Notes: generated by a model not told the origin, from the letters alone. A stretch of 32,045 nt of DNA from Aeromonas aquatica (GCF_000764655.1 NZ_JRGL01000136.1:1-32045); one strand, 5' to 3'; numbered from the stretch's first letter, positions 9,195 through 19,549 are shown. Numbers and translations are program-made.

Positions 9195-9791
9195 TCAGCT
9201 TTGCAGTAACTGGCTGCGCATGAATTGCCACTGGTCTTCAAACCCAGCGGTGGGCTTGAGCTTGAATTCGGAGCGGACAAACTGGCTGATCCGGCCCTCG
9301 GCATAGGCCAGCAACAGGTTGGCCAGCATGGTCTCGTCGAGCTGGAAACCCTGGCCTTCCCGCAACCGCTTCTCCCGCAGCGCCTGTTTGAGCTGGGTCT
9401 CCAGCTTGTCGAACAGGGTGCTGATGCGATCCCGCAGCCGGTCGTGTTCCCCCAGCAAGGCATCGCCGTTGAGGATGCGGGTGATGCCGGGATTGCGCTC
9501 GGCAAACACCAGCAGCAGCTGCAGTATGTGGTGGCAGCGGGCCATGGTGTCCTTCTCCTCGGCCATGATCAGGTTGACCCGTGACAGCAGGGAATCCTCG
9601 ATAAAGTCGATCAGCCCCTCGAACATCCGCGCCTTGCTCGGAAAGTGTCGGTAGAGGGCGGCCTCGGAGACGCCCACCTCGGCCGCCAGGCGAGCCGTGG
9701 TGATACGCTGGCCAGGACCGATTTCCAGCATATGGGCGAGTGCCTGCAGGATCTGATCGCGCCGACTCTGTTTCTGGTTACTGCTTGCCAT
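9195..9791 (-). CDS. slmA: Nucleoid occlusion factor SlmA
   Basis: A 198-residue TetR-fold protein, exactly the E. coli SlmA length. It binds chromosomal SlmA sites and blocks FtsZ ring assembly over the nucleoid. The N-terminal helix-turn-helix reads [20 protein letters not shown] (about 31-50), and the N-terminus ([18 protein letters not shown]) matches the family. It is the last gene of the coaBC-dut-slmA operon, 70 bp after dut. The 3' end has been duplicated downstream (9093-9169), but the reading frame here is complete. Confidence 0.95.
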   Translation of the reverse strand: MASSNQKQSRRDQILQALAHMLEIGPGQRITTARLAAEVGVSEAALYRHFPSKARMFEGLIDFIEDSLLSRVNLIMAEEKDTMARCHHILQLLLVFAERNPGITRILNGDALLGEHDRLRDRISTLFDKLETQLKQALREKRLREGQGFQLDETMLANLLLAYAEGRISQFVRSEFKLKPTAGFEDQWQFMRSQLLQS

Positions 9792-9861
9792 GGATTCCCC
9801 TAAAAAAACAATGGCTTGATTCTGTTATTAGCCACCGGCCCGAGGGGACGGTGTGGTCTTG

Positions 9862-10320
9862 TTATTGGCGACCAGAAGAACCAAACCCGCCTTCACCCCG
9901 TTCACTCTGATTGAATTCGTCGACCAACTGGAAGCTGGCCTGCACCACCGGCAGGATCACCAGCTGGGCGATGCGCTCGCCGGGCTGCATGGTGAAGCTG
10001 TCGTTGCCGCGATTCCAGACCGAGACCATCAGCTGGCCCTGGTAGTCGGAATCGATGAGGCCGACCAGGTTGCCGAGCACTATGCCGTGCTTATGGCCGA
10101 GGCCGGAGCGGGGCAGTATGGTGGCGCACAGGCCCGGATCCTGGATGTGGATGGCCAGGCCGGTCGGCACCAGGCTGGTGTCCCCCGGTGCCAGGGTCAG
10201 CGGCGCATCCAGCAGGGCGCGCAGATCCATGCCGGCGGAACCCGGGGTGGCGTAGGCAGGCAGCGGGAATTCGGTACCGATGCGGGCATCCAGGACTTTC
10301 AGTTCAATTTGTGTGTTCAT
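9862..10320 (-). CDS. dut: dUTP diphosphatase
   Basis: A 152-residue trimeric dUTPase that hydrolyses dUTP to dUMP and pyrophosphate, keeping uracil out of DNA and feeding thymidylate synthesis. All five family motifs are in order: [10 protein letters not shown] (I), [11 protein letters not shown] (II), [17 protein letters not shown] (III, catalytic Asp), [10 protein letters not shown] (IV) and the flexible tail [11 protein letters not shown] (V). It lies between coaBC and slmA on the same strand, the conserved enteric operon order. Confidence 0.97.
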   Translation of the reverse strand: MNTQIELKVLDARIGTEFPLPAYATPGSAGMDLRALLDAPLTLAPGDTSLVPTGLAIHIQDPGLCATILPRSGLGHKHGIVLGNLVGLIDSDYQGQLMVSVWNRGNDSFTMQPGERIAQLVILPVVQASFQLVDEFNQSERGEGGFGSSGRQ

Positions 10321-10442
10321 GAATCGCTTTTCAATGAGATCGCACTGTGGCGATCGAATGGCTCAGTGAATTCTGCTGTGGGAGATGGCACAGGCAGTGC
10401 TGTCAGCTCCCGCTGAATCGGTTGTCTGTCGGGATCGCGGTC

Positions 10443-11645
10443 TCAGGGTCGATAGTGACGCGCAATCAAGGCGATGAGATGACGAGCCAGCGTCAGCTTA
10501 TCGGCCAGGGGCAGGGGGGCTTGACCCCCGTGCCAGAACACGGTCAGGGCGTTGTCATCGGCGTTGAAGCCCTGACCCGCGCGGGACACGTCGTTGGCGG
10601 CGATCATGTCCAGCCGCTTACGCCCCAATTTATCGAGGGCGTATTGTTCCACATCCGTGGTTTCGGCGGCAAATCCGACGGTGAAGGGCTTGTCTGGCAG
10701 TGCCCCCACGGCGGCGATGATGTCCGGGTTCTTGACCAGGGTCAGCACCATCTGGTCGTTGCCCCCGGTCTTCTTGATCTTCTGGCTGGCAACCTGGTCG
10801 GGTCTATAGTCCGCCACGGCGGCGCAACCGATGAAGAGATCGCAGTCACCGACCCGGCTCATCACCGCCCGATGCATCTGCTCCGCGCTCTCCACATCGA
10901 TCCGCGTCACTCCTTGCGGTGTGGCCAGGGCCACCGGGCCGCTCACCAGGATCACCTCGGCGCCCGCCTCACGGGCGGCGCGGGCGATGGCGTAGCCCAT
11001 CTTGCCGGAGCTGTGGTTGCTGATATAGCGCACCGGATCCAGCGCCTCGCGGGTCGGCCCGGCGGTGAGCAGCAGCCTGACCCCGGCCAGCAGGGGTTCG
11101 CTGGTGAGCTGCTGGCAGCAGCGCTCCACCAGTTCGAGGGGATCCAGCATGCGGCCGGGTCCCACGTCACCGCAGGCCTGGCTGCCGGAGTCCGGCCCCC
11201 ATAGCAGGATGCCGCGGCTGGCCAGGGTATCCAGGTTGGCCTGGGTGGCAGCGTTGCGATACATCTGCTGGTTCATGGCCGGTGCCAAGGCGACTTGTGC
11301 CGGGGTCGCCAGGCAGAGGGTGGTCAGCAACTCGTCGGCCATGCCGGCGGCCATGCGCGCCATCAGATTGGCGCTGGCGGGGGCGATCAGTACCAGATCG
11401 GCCCATTTGGCCAGCTCGATGTGACCCATGCCGGCTTCGGCGGCGGGATCCAGCAGGCTGTCGGCGACCGGGTGGCCGGAGACGGCCTGCAGGGTCAGCG
11501 GGGTGATGAACTCCTTGGCGGAGCGGGTCATCACCACCCGCACCTCGGCCCCCTGATCTTTCAGGCGGCGTACCAGCTCGGCACTCTTGTAGGCGGCGAT
11601 CCCGCCACTGACACCCAACAGGATGCGTTTATCGGCCAATCTCAT
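10443..11645 (-). CDS. coaBC: Bifunctional phosphopantothenoylcysteine synthetase/decarboxylase
   Basis: A 400-residue fusion enzyme of coenzyme A synthesis. The N-terminal CoaC flavoprotein decarboxylase has His75 in [10 protein letters not shown], Asn125 in PAMNQQMY and Cys158 in [11 protein letters not shown], the same numbers as the E. coli catalytic residues. The C-terminal CoaB synthetase has [20 protein letters not shown], then KIKK, and uses CTP to join cysteine to phosphopantothenate. First gene of coaBC-dut-slmA, divergent from radC with 147 bp between. coaD, the next step of the pathway, lies about 4 kb away. Confidence 0.96.
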   Translation of the reverse strand: MRLADKRILLGVSGGIAAYKSAELVRRLKDQGAEVRVVMTRSAKEFITPLTLQAVSGHPVADSLLDPAAEAGMGHIELAKWADLVLIAPASANLMARMAAGMADELLTTLCLATPAQVALAPAMNQQMYRNAATQANLDTLASRGILLWGPDSGSQACGDVGPGRMLDPLELVERCCQQLTSEPLLAGVRLLLTAGPTREALDPVRYISNHSSGKMGYAIARAAREAGAEVILVSGPVALATPQGVTRIDVESAEQMHRAVMSRVGDCDLFIGCAAVADYRPDQVASQKIKKTGGNDQMVLTLVKNPDIIAAVGALPDKPFTVGFAAETTDVEQYALDKLGRKRLDMIAANDVSRAGQGFNADDNALTVFWHGGQAPLPLADKLTLARHLIALIARHYRP

Positions 11646-11792
11646 CTGCTGTCTCTCTTCCGACTCACTCTGACTGGTCGGCTAAGATACCACAGGCTGT
11701 GGATGACGACAGAGGCTGACATGGGGGACTTGTGGTCGGGCTCCCGCGATTTTTTGCTATGTTTTCTCTCAACAGGGTAGCGGGAGAGACAA

Positions 11793-12467
11793 ATGAGCAT
11801 CAAGGAGTGGCCACAAGATGAACGCCCAAGAGAGAAGCTGCTGCGTCATGGCGCCGGGGTACTATCCGATGCCGAATTGCTGGCGATCTTCCTGCGTACC
11901 GGGGTCAACGGCCTGAGCGCGGTGGATCTCTCCCGCCAGCTGTTGCTGCAATTTGGCTCGCTGCGGGCCCTGCTCGGTGCCGAGCAACCGGCCTTTTGTG
12001 CTGCCCATGGGCTGGGGCCCGCCAAATATGCCCAGCTGCAAGCCGTGCTGGAGATGAGCAAGCGCCATCTGGCGGAACAGTTGCAACGGGGGGATGCGCT
12101 GACCTCGCCCCAGCTGACCAGGGACTACCTGCAGGCCCAGCTGCGGGACAGGCCACGAGAGGTGTTCGCCCTGTTGTTGCTGGACAATCAGCATAGAGTC
12201 ATTCAATTCGTTGAACTTTTCTACGGTACGCTGGATGCGGCGAGCGTCTGGCCCAGGGAAATCGTGCAGATCGCGCTCAAACATAATGCAGCCGCCGTGA
12301 TTCTGGCGCATAATCACCCGTCCGGCGTGGCCGAGCCCAGTCGGGCCGACCGCCAGATCACGGATCGGATCCTGGCCGCCCTGGCCTTGGTCGATATCAG
12401 AGTGCTGGATCACTTGGTGATCGGTGACGGCATCACGGTTTCTTTTGCTGAGCGTGGTTGGCTATAA
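11793..12467 (+). CDS. radC: RadC-family JAB-domain protein
   Basis: A 224-residue protein like E. coli RadC (222 aa). An N-terminal helix-hairpin-helix-like region (about 1-100, with [18 protein letters not shown]) precedes a JAB/MPN domain with the metal site [14 protein letters not shown] near the C-terminus. Despite the name, its role in DNA repair has not been upheld in E. coli and its biochemical function is unclear. The ATG is preceded by GGGAGAG. Divergent from coaBC and upstream of the ribosomal gene pair, which has its own promoter. Confidence 0.92.
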   Translation: MSIKEWPQDERPREKLLRHGAGVLSDAELLAIFLRTGVNGLSAVDLSRQLLLQFGSLRALLGAEQPAFCAAHGLGPAKYAQLQAVLEMSKRHLAEQLQRGDALTSPQLTRDYLQAQLRDRPREVFALLLLDNQHRVIQFVELFYGTLDAASVWPREIVQIALKHNAAAVILAHNHPSGVAEPSRADRQITDRILAALALVDIRVLDHLVIGDGITVSFAERGWL

Positions 12468-12490
12468 ACTGGGCTCTGGCACTGTATTAG

Positions 12491-12519
12491 TTGATCTTTG
12501 ATCACGGATGCTGTATAAA
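12491..12519 (+). promoter_or_regulatory. Promoter of rpmB-rpmG
   Basis: TTGATC (12491-12496), a 17-base spacer and TATAAA (12514-12519) make a good sigma-70 promoter between radC and rpmB, leaving a leader of about 80 bases before the rpmB start. Confidence 0.6.
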
Positions 12520-12604
12520 ATGCCGCCTTCTGTTTGCCCCGCAATCGAAGGCCAGCGGGGCAGATATTTGCTCGAGCAATGAAGTAAGATTTGGAGAGAC
12601 TGAC

Positions 12605-12841
12605 ATGTCTAGAGTATGCCAAGTAACCGGCAAGCGCCCGGCAGTTGGTAACAACCGTTCGCACGCTAACAACGCTACCAAGCGTCGTTTCCTGCCGAAC
12701 CTGCACACTCACCGTTTTTGGGTTGAGAGTGAAAAACGCTTCGTGAGCCTGCGCGTATCCGCAAAAGGCATGCGTATCATCGACAAGCGCGGCGTTGAAG
12801 TGGTTCTGGCTGAACTGCGTGCCAGCGGCGTTAAGGTATAA
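12605..12841 (+). CDS. rpmB: 50S ribosomal protein L28
   Basis: A 78-residue, strongly basic protein starting [20 protein letters not shown], nearly identical to E. coli L28. It is a component of the large ribosomal subunit. GGAGA lies 8 bases before the ATG. The zinc-binding Cys pairs of some L28 forms are absent, as usual for gammaproteobacteria. rpmG follows after 11 bases, forming the standard two-gene operon. Confidence 0.98.
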
Positions 12842-12852
12842 GGAATTAGATC

Positions 12853-13020
12853 ATGGCTAAAGGTATTCGCGATAAGATTCGTCTGAACTCCAGCGCCGGT
12901 ACTGGTCACTTCTATACCACTACCAAGAACAAGCGCACCATGCCCGAAAAAATGGAGATCAAGAAATTTGATCCCGTGATTCGTCAGCATGTGATCTACA
13001 AAGAAGGCAAAATCAAGTAA
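12853..13020 (+). CDS. rpmG: 50S ribosomal protein L33
   Basis: A 55-residue basic protein, the exact length of E. coli L33, starting [20 protein letters not shown] and ending [14 protein letters not shown]. It belongs to the large ribosomal subunit. It is the cysteine-free (zinc-independent) form. AAGGA lies 7 bases ahead of the ATG, just after the rpmB stop, and a strong terminator follows. Confidence 0.98.
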   Translation: MAKGIRDKIRLNSSAGTGHFYTTTKNKRTMPEKMEIKKFDPVIRQHVIYKEGKIK

Positions 13021-13036
13021 CCACTTGAATTTGTCT

Positions 13037-13067
13037 CAAAAACCCGGCCTGGTGCCGGGTTTTTTTA
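13037..13067 (+). terminator. Terminator of rpmB-rpmG
   Basis: The stem AACCCGGC / GCCGGGTT with a CTGGT loop is followed by a run of seven T, 20 bases after the rpmG stop. A classic intrinsic terminator. Confidence 0.92.
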
Positions 13068-13110
13068 TGGCCGCAATTCAGTACACTGCCGGTTCGAGGG
13101 GAGAGTCGTC

Positions 13111-13566
13111 ATGTTCAAATTGAGCCGTAAAGGCTGGAACAACCTGATCATCGTCGCCGTGCTGATCGTGATCACCCTGCTACACCGGCTGGAGCAGGCG
13201 CAGCAGGACAACAATGCTCAGCGGCCGCGTTCCCTGTTGCCGGAGTCCGCCGTGGTGCTGACCTGGCAGGGGCCGAGCTGGCAGATCGAGCGCATTGGTC
13301 AGGGCTGGCGCAGCGGCCCGGATCTGGGGCTGGATAGCGCCCAGCTGGCCGCGCAGATCGAAGGCTGGCAGGGCTGGTTGTTGCCGCTCGGCGAGGCTCT
13401 GCGCGGCACCCCCGTCCCCCTCAAGATATGGGTCGCCGGCCAGAGCGATCCTATTGAGGTGGGGCTCTATCAGGATGACGGCAAGTTTGCGGCCCTGTTG
13501 CCGCCCTCGACCTGGCTCAGTTTGAGCCAGCAGCAGTACCGCAGCCTGTTGCGGCCGGCCCCCTGA
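13111..13566 (+). CDS. Membrane-anchored hypothetical protein
   Basis: A 151-residue protein with a basic N-terminus (MFKLSRKGWNN), one hydrophobic segment (about 12-25, LIIVAVLIVITLLH) and a periplasmic domain rich in Trp, Gln and Pro with no recognised motif. The shape is that of a type II single-pass inner-membrane protein. GGGGAGAG lies 9 bases before the ATG. The mutM start follows 27 bases after the stop, so the two are probably co-transcribed. I do not recognise a named family. Confidence 0.75.
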   Translation: MFKLSRKGWNNLIIVAVLIVITLLHRLEQAQQDNNAQRPRSLLPESAVVLTWQGPSWQIERIGQGWRSGPDLGLDSAQLAAQIEGWQGWLLPLGEALRGTPVPLKIWVAGQSDPIEVGLYQDDGKFAALLPPSTWLSLSQQQYRSLLRPAP

Positions 13567-13593
13567 CCCACCCTGTTAGCCTGAGAGTCACTT

Positions 13594-14406
13594 ATGCCTG
13601 AATTACCGGAAGTCGAAGTCAGCCGCCAGGGCATCTCGCCCTGGCTCACCGGCATCAAGGTCACCCGCGTGGTGGTGCGCGACGGCCGCCTGCGCTGGCC
13701 GGTGCCGGGCGAGATCCAGGAGCTGGTGGATCTCACCATCCACAGGGTCAGCCGCCGGGCCAAGTACCTGCTGCTGGAGACCGATTTTGGCACCGCCATC
13801 CTGCATCTCGGCATGTCCGGCAGCCTGCGGGTGCTGGACATCGGCACCCCGGCCGAGAAGCACGATCACGTGGACATCGAGCTCGCCAACGGCAAGCTGT
13901 TGCGACTTAACGATCCCCGTCGCTTCGGTGCCCTGTTGTGGACCCGTGAGCCGGCCGAGGCCCATGCGCTGCTGGCCAAGCTTGGCCCCGAGCCACTGAC
14001 CGATGCCTTCAGCGCCAGCTACCTTCAAGGGCGGGCCAAGGGGCGCAGCACCCCGATCAAGACCTTCCTGATGGACAACCATGTGGTGGTCGGGGTGGGC
14101 AATATCTACGCCAACGAGGCGCTCTATGCCGCCGGCATTCATCCCAAGCGGGCGGCGGGCAACATCAGCGCCGAGCGGCTGGCAACCCTGGTGGCCGAGA
14201 TCAAACGGGTGCTGGCGGCCGCCATCCAACAAGGGGGTACCACCCTCAAGGACTTCACCAGTGCCGATGGCAAGCCGGGGTATTTCGTGCAGCAGTTGCA
14301 GGTCTATGGCCGTGGCGGCCAGCCCTGCTTCCACTGCCACACCCTGCTGAGCGAGGTGCGGCTCGGGCAACGCACCACGGTATTTTGCTCCCACTGTCAG
14401 CGCTGA
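13594..14406 (+). CDS. mutM: Formamidopyrimidine-DNA glycosylase
   Basis: A 270-residue Fpg protein (E. coli 269 aa) that removes 8-oxoguanine and ring-opened purines from DNA. After Met removal the N-terminus is PELPEVE, with the catalytic proline (Schiff base) and glutamate. Lys near residue 57-60 lies in RRAKYLLLE. The helix-two-turn-helix carries [18 protein letters not shown]. The C-terminal zinc finger is CxxC...Cxx[11 protein letters not shown] ... VFCSHCQR. All catalytic features are present. Confidence 0.97.
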   Translation: MPELPEVEVSRQGISPWLTGIKVTRVVVRDGRLRWPVPGEIQELVDLTIHRVSRRAKYLLLETDFGTAILHLGMSGSLRVLDIGTPAEKHDHVDIELANGKLLRLNDPRRFGALLWTREPAEAHALLAKLGPEPLTDAFSASYLQGRAKGRSTPIKTFLMDNHVVVGVGNIYANEALYAAGIHPKRAAGNISAERLATLVAEIKRVLAAAIQQGGTTLKDFTSADGKPGYFVQQLQVYGRGGQPCFHCHTLLSEVRLGQRTTVFCSHCQR

Positions 14407-14487
14407 TGGCCACCATTTGGGGGGAAAGAAGGTGAAGTTGTAAGCGAGTATTGCCAGTCTGTTGAAGCCCCGCACGTCCATTACTAC

Positions 14488-14514
14488 TATCTCGCTCACG
14501 CACGCAGCGAGATA
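14488..14514 (+). promoter_or_regulatory. Inverted repeat over the ribosome site of the VirK/YbjX gene
   Basis: TATCTCGCT (14488-14496) and AGCGAGATA (14506-14514) form a perfect 9-bp inverted repeat with a 9-base loop, ending five bases before the ATG. It includes the only purine-rich sequence (GCGAGA) near the start, so it could hide the ribosome site in mRNA or act as an operator in DNA. Confidence 0.5.
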
Positions 14515-14519
14515 ATAAA

Positions 14520-15455
14520 ATGACAGCAAAATCAATAGACTGGGATCATTTGTCCCGGCAGGAGCATTATTGCGCCCAAAAAATGGCGCGCTACCTCTAC
14601 CCCGATGGCAGCAGCCGCAAGATCTTCAACCGCGGCAAATTCGTGCTGCGCAGCCTGCTCTATCGACCGCAGCTGAGTAGGGTGTTCGATCTGTTCCAGG
14701 CGGAGCCGCTCAGGGCGCTGCCGGCCCACTATCCCGAGTTGCTCGACAAGCCGATGCGGCCCTATCGCTTCGCCTGCTCCACCGTGAACCAGCGCACCGA
14801 GATGGTGGAGGCGCACTACCGCCTGCTGCTGGCCTGCTTCCCGACCCTCATCGAGCCTCTCTATCTGGGGCAGGGCATCGAGCTGGGCCGCTATCCCCAG
14901 AGCGATTGCCGCATCCTGCTGCGCCATGACGGTACCTTCCGGCGGGAGGCCGAGCTGGCCCTCTCCATCGTCAACGAGCGGGGAGAGCGGCTCTACAGCT
15001 GCGCCTTCTCCCTGGCTGGCTGCGAGCGTGAGCTGGCGCTGGTGATCGGCTCGGTGCAGGGGCCTGAACCCTGTGTCGCGCAGCCCCAGGAGCAGGTGCG
15101 GGCGCTGACCAAGGCCGGTCACGGTCTGAGGCCCAAGTCGCTGGTGGTGATGCTGGTGCTGGCGTTGGCCGAGGCGATGGGGGCCAGTCGTGTCTCCGCT
15201 GTGCGGATGAGGGCGCATATCTTCCAGGCCAGGCGTTACAGCCGGAAGAAGAGAGCCTGCCTGCAGGCGGATTATGACGAGTTGTGGCAGGAGTTTGGTG
15301 CTCTCCCCCATGACGCCAACTTCGTGCGGCTGCAACCGGCGGTGCGCAAGCCGCTGGAGGAGGTCGCCTCCAAGAAGCGCGCCATGTACCGGCGTCGCTA
15401 CCAGTGGCTGGACGAGCTGACCCTGGCCTGCCAACGGGCGCTGGGGGCGGAGTAA
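14520..15455 (+). CDS. VirK/YbjX family protein (DUF535)
   Basis: A 311-residue protein of the VirK/YbjX (DUF535) family. Recognisable regions include MVEAHYRLL, LSIVNERGERLYSCAFSL, KSLVVMLVLALAEAMG and the basic RMRAHIFQARRYSRKKR. Shigella VirK is needed for proper IcsA localisation and Salmonella YbjX homologues for antimicrobial peptide resistance; the biochemical activity is unknown. No signal peptide or clear membrane segment is seen. The gene stands alone after mutM, with its own inverted repeat at the start and a shared terminator with coaD. Confidence 0.85.
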   Translation: MTAKSIDWDHLSRQEHYCAQKMARYLYPDGSSRKIFNRGKFVLRSLLYRPQLSRVFDLFQAEPLRALPAHYPELLDKPMRPYRFACSTVNQRTEMVEAHYRLLLACFPTLIEPLYLGQGIELGRYPQSDCRILLRHDGTFRREAELALSIVNERGERLYSCAFSLAGCERELALVIGSVQGPEPCVAQPQEQVRALTKAGHGLRPKSLVVMLVLALAEAMGASRVSAVRMRAHIFQARRYSRKKRACLQADYDELWQEFGALPHDANFVRLQPAVRKPLEEVASKKRAMYRRRYQWLDELTLACQRALGAE

Positions 15456-15490
15456 CGACCGCCCGGCCGACGGCGGTAGAAAACAACAGA

Positions 15491-15510
15491 GGGTCGCCTG
15501 CGGGCGACCC
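15491..15510. terminator. Shared terminator between the VirK/YbjX gene and coaD
   Basis: A perfect 8-bp stem GGGTCGCC / GGCGACCC with a TGCG loop lies between two convergent genes, with TTCTCGTT on one side and TCTGTTGTTTTC on the other. Confidence 0.8.
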
Positions 15511-15516
15511 TTCTCG

Positions 15517-16179
<663 letters not shown>

Positions 16180-16222
16180 TCAAGCCTTCCTGCATTGGTG
16201 ACAGGAAGCAAAGGGATTTCTT

Positions 16223-17266
16223 ATGAAACGCATTCTGGTAGTTCGCAATGACAAGATTGGTGACTTCATGCTGGCCTGGCCGAGCTTCGCCATGCTCAAG
16301 GGCTCCATGGATTGTCATGTGACTGCCCTGGTGCCTGCCTACACGGCACCCCTGGCCCGTCTCTGCCCCTGGATTGACGACATCATCCTGGATCCGGGCG
16401 CCCGGGCCGACAAGGAGCAGCAACGTGCCTTGCAGGCCCGCATCAAGGCCGCCACCTTCGATGCAGCCATCTGTCTGTTCTCCAACTCCCGCAACGCCAT
16501 GCTGGTGTGGAAGGCACACATCCCCTACCGGTTGGCACCCGCCACCAAGTTGGCCCAGGTGCTCTACAACCAGCGGCTGATCCAGCGCCGCTCCCGCTCC
16601 CAGAAGCCGGAGTACGAGTACAACCTGGACCTGATCCGCCGCTTCCTCGCCGATCAGCAACTGAGTGCGGTGGAGCCCCAGACCCCCTACCTCAGCTTCG
16701 ATCCGCAGAGCCTGCAGCAGGTGCGCGAGCAGCTGGCCACCAAGCTCAAGCTGGATGCCAGCCGGCCCTGGCTGATGGTGCATGCCGGCAGCGGTGGTTC
16801 GGCCAACAACCTCTCCATCCCGCAGTACGCCCGCCTCATCATCAAGCTCAACCAGGCCTGCCCCGAGTTGCAGTGCCTGTTGACGGCGGGGCCGGGAGAA
16901 GAGAGCAAGGCCGAGCTGCTTGCGGCCGAGCTGCTGGCCCACGGCGGCAACGGCTGGATCTACCGCTCCGACGAGGGGTTGCCGAAGTTCTGTCAGGTGA
17001 TGGCCAACGCCGCCCTGTTCGTGGCGGGCAGCACGGGGCCGCTGCATATCGCGGCGGCGCTGGATGTGCCCACCGTCGGCTTCTTCCCGGCCCACCGCTC
17101 CGCCACCCCGCTGCGCTGGCGTCCGCTCAACAGCGAGGGTCGTCACCTGGCGTTCAGCCCGCCGGAAGACAGCGATCACCCGGAGGACATGAGCCAGCTC
17201 GATCCCAAGACCATGGCGGCGGCGATCGCCCGCTGGGCGCCGCCGTTCTGGCAGGCGCAGCGCTGA
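16223..17266 (+). CDS. Glycosyltransferase family 9, LPS heptosyltransferase type
   Basis: A 347-residue GT-B enzyme of family 9 (ADP-heptose:LPS heptosyltransferases). The N-terminus MKRILVVRNDKIGDFMLAWP and the C-terminal nucleotide-sugar region AGSTGPLHIAAALDVPTVGFFP are typical. The context (waaE, waaF and waaA within 4 kb) points to transfer of heptose onto inner-core lipopolysaccharide on the cytoplasmic face of the inner membrane. It is distinct from WaaF encoded 1.2 kb downstream and may be the HepI, HepIII or a later heptosyltransferase, which sequence reading cannot decide. Convergent with waaE and ending at a strong hairpin. Confidence 0.85.
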   Translation: MKRILVVRNDKIGDFMLAWPSFAMLKGSMDCHVTALVPAYTAPLARLCPWIDDIILDPGARADKEQQRALQARIKAATFDAAICLFSNSRNAMLVWKAHIPYRLAPATKLAQVLYNQRLIQRRSRSQKPEYEYNLDLIRRFLADQQLSAVEPQTPYLSFDPQSLQQVREQLATKLKLDASRPWLMVHAGSGGSANNLSIPQYARLIIKLNQACPELQCLLTAGPGEESKAELLAAELLAHGGNGWIYRSDEGLPKFCQVMANAALFVAGSTGPLHIAAALDVPTVGFFPAHRSATPLRWRPLNSEGRHLAFSPPEDSDHPEDMSQLDPKTMAAAIARWAPPFWQAQR

Positions 17267-17273
17267 CAAATGC

Positions 17274-17299
17274 AAACAGGGCCCTCGCGGGCCCTGTTT
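17274..17299. terminator. Bidirectional terminator between the heptosyltransferase and waaE
   Basis: A perfect 11-bp stem AAACAGGGCCC / GGGCCCTGTTT with a TCGC loop, five bases past the upstream stop codon, serves both convergent genes. Confidence 0.88.
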
Positions 17300-17346
17300 C
17301 ATTATCCGGAATCCGGAGCCGCGGGTCGCGGCCGTGCCTGGCGCTG

Positions 17347-18180
17347 TTATTTGGGCGCCTGGGGCTGCTGACGGATCCAGAGATCCGCGTACTTCACGAA
17401 GGTGGAGTGGGCGGAGAGGATGGCGAGCAGCAGCCCCTGCTTGCCATCGAGGAAGCCGGCCTTGAGCAGGTACATCTTCAGGAAGCAGCCCAGCGCGTGC
17501 ACCAGTCCCTGACCGAGGGAGCCCTTCTTGCCGCGGGCGGTGCGCTGATCGGCCCAGGCTCTGGCATAACCGGCGGACTTCACCAGATAGTGCTCCAGAT
17601 CCCGGTAGGTGAAGTGGAGCAGGTCGCCGTGCAGGTTGACGATCTTCATGTTGGCGCGCACCTCCACCTTCTCGTGCACCAGCACCTCGTTGTAACTGGT
17701 CAGCGCCTTGGGATAGAGCCGCAGCACCCGATCCGGATACCAGCCGCTGTGGCGGATGAAGCGGCCGAACACCCAGGAGAGGCGCGGGATGGAATAGATG
17801 GTGTCGGGAGCCGGGCTGGCCATGGTGGCGGCGATGGCCGCCTTCAGCTCGGGGGTGAGCCGCTCGTCCGCATCCAGCCACAGTACCCATTCGGACTGGA
17901 CGTGGGACTGGGCGAGACGGCGCTGGCGGCCAAAGCCCGGCCACTCCTTGTTGACGAAGAAGCGGGCGCCGAATTCGGCGGCAATGCTTTGGGTCTCATC
18001 CTGGCTGCCGGAATCCAGGATGACGATCTCGTCCACCAGGTCGCCGAGGGAGGCGAGGCAGGCGCGCAAGTTGTCGGCTTCATTCTTGACGATCAGGACG
18101 GCCGCCAGAGTCGGTTTTTTCACGGGTTCAGGGCTCTTGTTGGCGCCCGGCTGGCGGGCCACGATCAAATTGGCGCCCAT
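17347..18180 (-). CDS. waaE: WaaE-type LPS inner-core glucosyltransferase (GT2)
   Basis: A 277-residue family 2 glycosyltransferase. The N-terminal GT-A core shows [20 protein letters not shown], then [13 protein letters not shown], and the metal-binding [11 protein letters not shown] (DxD-like). It matches the WaaE/KdtX type, which in Klebsiella, Serratia and Aeromonas adds a beta-1,4 glucose to heptose I of the LPS core. The ATG at 18180 yields a 24-residue leader before the first strand; an internal start is possible. It lies opposite waaF with about 270 bp between. Confidence 0.82.
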   Translation of the reverse strand: MGANLIVARQPGANKSPEPVKKPTLAAVLIVKNEADNLRACLASLGDLVDEIVILDSGSQDETQSIAAEFGARFFVNKEWPGFGRQRRLAQSHVQSEWVLWLDADERLTPELKAAIAATMASPAPDTIYSIPRLSWVFGRFIRHSGWYPDRVLRLYPKALTSYNEVLVHEKVEVRANMKIVNLHGDLLHFTYRDLEHYLVKSAGYARAWADQRTARGKKGSLGQGLVHALGCFLKMYLLKAGFLDGKQGLLLAILSAHSTFVKYADLWIRQQPQAPK

Positions 18181-18450
18181 TCTAGCCTAAAACGGCGGTC
18201 GGGGCAGGGATCCCGGGCAAGATTCAAGAGAGACGATGGGTATGGCAATGGCCGGTGAGCGGGGATCTTCCGTCACTGGTTTCCTGGCGCTGGCGCCGGC
18301 ACTCCCCTGGCAGGATCCACCGCCGGGCTGCTCCTTCGGGGCCTGCACCGGCCCCAAGGACGGATCTTCTGTTATTTATCCGGCTACTCTTGGGGCATAA
18401 TCTCGGCCAGTAACGATTAACCGCTGGGCTTGGCCCAAGAGATGCGTGAG

Positions 18451-19548
18451 ATGAAGATATTGGTGATCGGCCCCTCCTGGGTCGGCGACATGGTGATGTC
18501 CCAGAGCCTCTACAAGGCGATCAAGGCCAATCAGCCCGACTGCGAGCTGCACGTAATGGCACCGGCCTGGTGTGTGGCGCTGCTGGAGCGGATGCCCGAG
18601 GTGGACAAGGCCATCCCCATGCCGCTCGGCCACGGCGACTTCAAGCTGAGGGCCCGCCGCCGGCTCGGCAAGCAGCTGGCCGCGGAGCAATACGATCAGG
18701 CCATCATCCAGCCCAACTCCATGAAGTCGGCGCTGATCCCCTGGTTTGCCGGGATCCCGGTGCGCACCGGCTGGAAGGGGGAGCATCGCTTCGGCCTGCT
18801 CAACGATCTGCGCAGCAACAAGCAGGCCTTCCCGCTGATGGTGGAAGCCTATCTGGCGCTGGCCTATCCCAAGGCGCAGATGAAGAGCCGGGCCGATATC
18901 CCGACCATTCCCCATCCCTCATTGCACGTGGATCTCATCAATCAGGAGCAGGCGCTGGTGCGGCTCGGGCTGGATCGTGCCCGTCCGGTGCTGGTGCTCT
19001 GCCCGGGGGCCGAGTTCGGCCCGGCCAAGCGCTGGCCGGAAGGCCACTACGCCGTGGTGGCGCAGAAGCACCTGGACGAAGGCTGGCAGGTGTGGATCTT
19101 CGGCTCCGGCAAGGACGTGGAGGTGGCCAACACCATTCGCGATCGCATCAATCCGCTGTCGCGCCCCAACTGCCACGTGCTGGCGGGCAAGACCAGCTTG
19201 CACGAGGCGATCGATCTGATGGCGCTGGCGGGGCGGGTCATCGCCAACGACTCCGGCCTGATGCATGTCGCCGCCGCCCTCAACCGGCCGCTGATCGGGG
19301 TCTATGGCTCCACCTCACCGCTCTACACGCCGCCGCTGGCGGACAGGGTCGAGATAGTGCACACCGATATCGAGTGCCGGCCCTGTTTCAAGCGCACCTG
19401 CAAGTTCGGCCACCTCAAGTGTCTGATCGAGTTGATGCCGGACCAGGTCATTGCGGCGGGAAAGCGGCTGGAGCGTAGCGAGGCAGGGGATCTGACTATC
19501 GCCCTGCAGCCGGTGGAAGATTCTTCTACTGATGCCGGTAGTAAATAG
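18451..19548 (+). CDS. waaF: ADP-heptose:LPS heptosyltransferase II
   Basis: A 365-residue family 9 glycosyltransferase that adds the second heptose to the inner core. The N-terminus MKILVIGPSWVGDMVMSQSL matches E. coli WaaF, which decides the ATG at 18451 over the in-frame TTG (18430) and ATG (18442) upstream. The C-terminal half has IANDSGLMHVAAAL and the conserved IECRPCFKRTCKFGHLKCL cysteine-rich region. The stop codon is followed directly by the waaA start (one base between), so the two are translated together. Confidence 0.94.
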   Translation: MKILVIGPSWVGDMVMSQSLYKAIKANQPDCELHVMAPAWCVALLERMPEVDKAIPMPLGHGDFKLRARRRLGKQLAAEQYDQAIIQPNSMKSALIPWFAGIPVRTGWKGEHRFGLLNDLRSNKQAFPLMVEAYLALAYPKAQMKSRADIPTIPHPSLHVDLINQEQALVRLGLDRARPVLVLCPGAEFGPAKRWPEGHYAVVAQKHLDEGWQVWIFGSGKDVEVANTIRDRINPLSRPNCHVLAGKTSLHEAIDLMALAGRVIANDSGLMHVAAALNRPLIGVYGSTSPLYTPPLADRVEIVHTDIECRPCFKRTCKFGHLKCLIELMPDQVIAAGKRLERSEAGDLTIALQPVEDSSTDAGSK

Positions 19549-19549
19549 C

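Noticed and set aside
12468..12604. Possible regulatory RNA or L28-binding leader upstream of rpmB
   Set aside because: Only a plain promoter and short leader are visible; no convincing conserved structure by eye.
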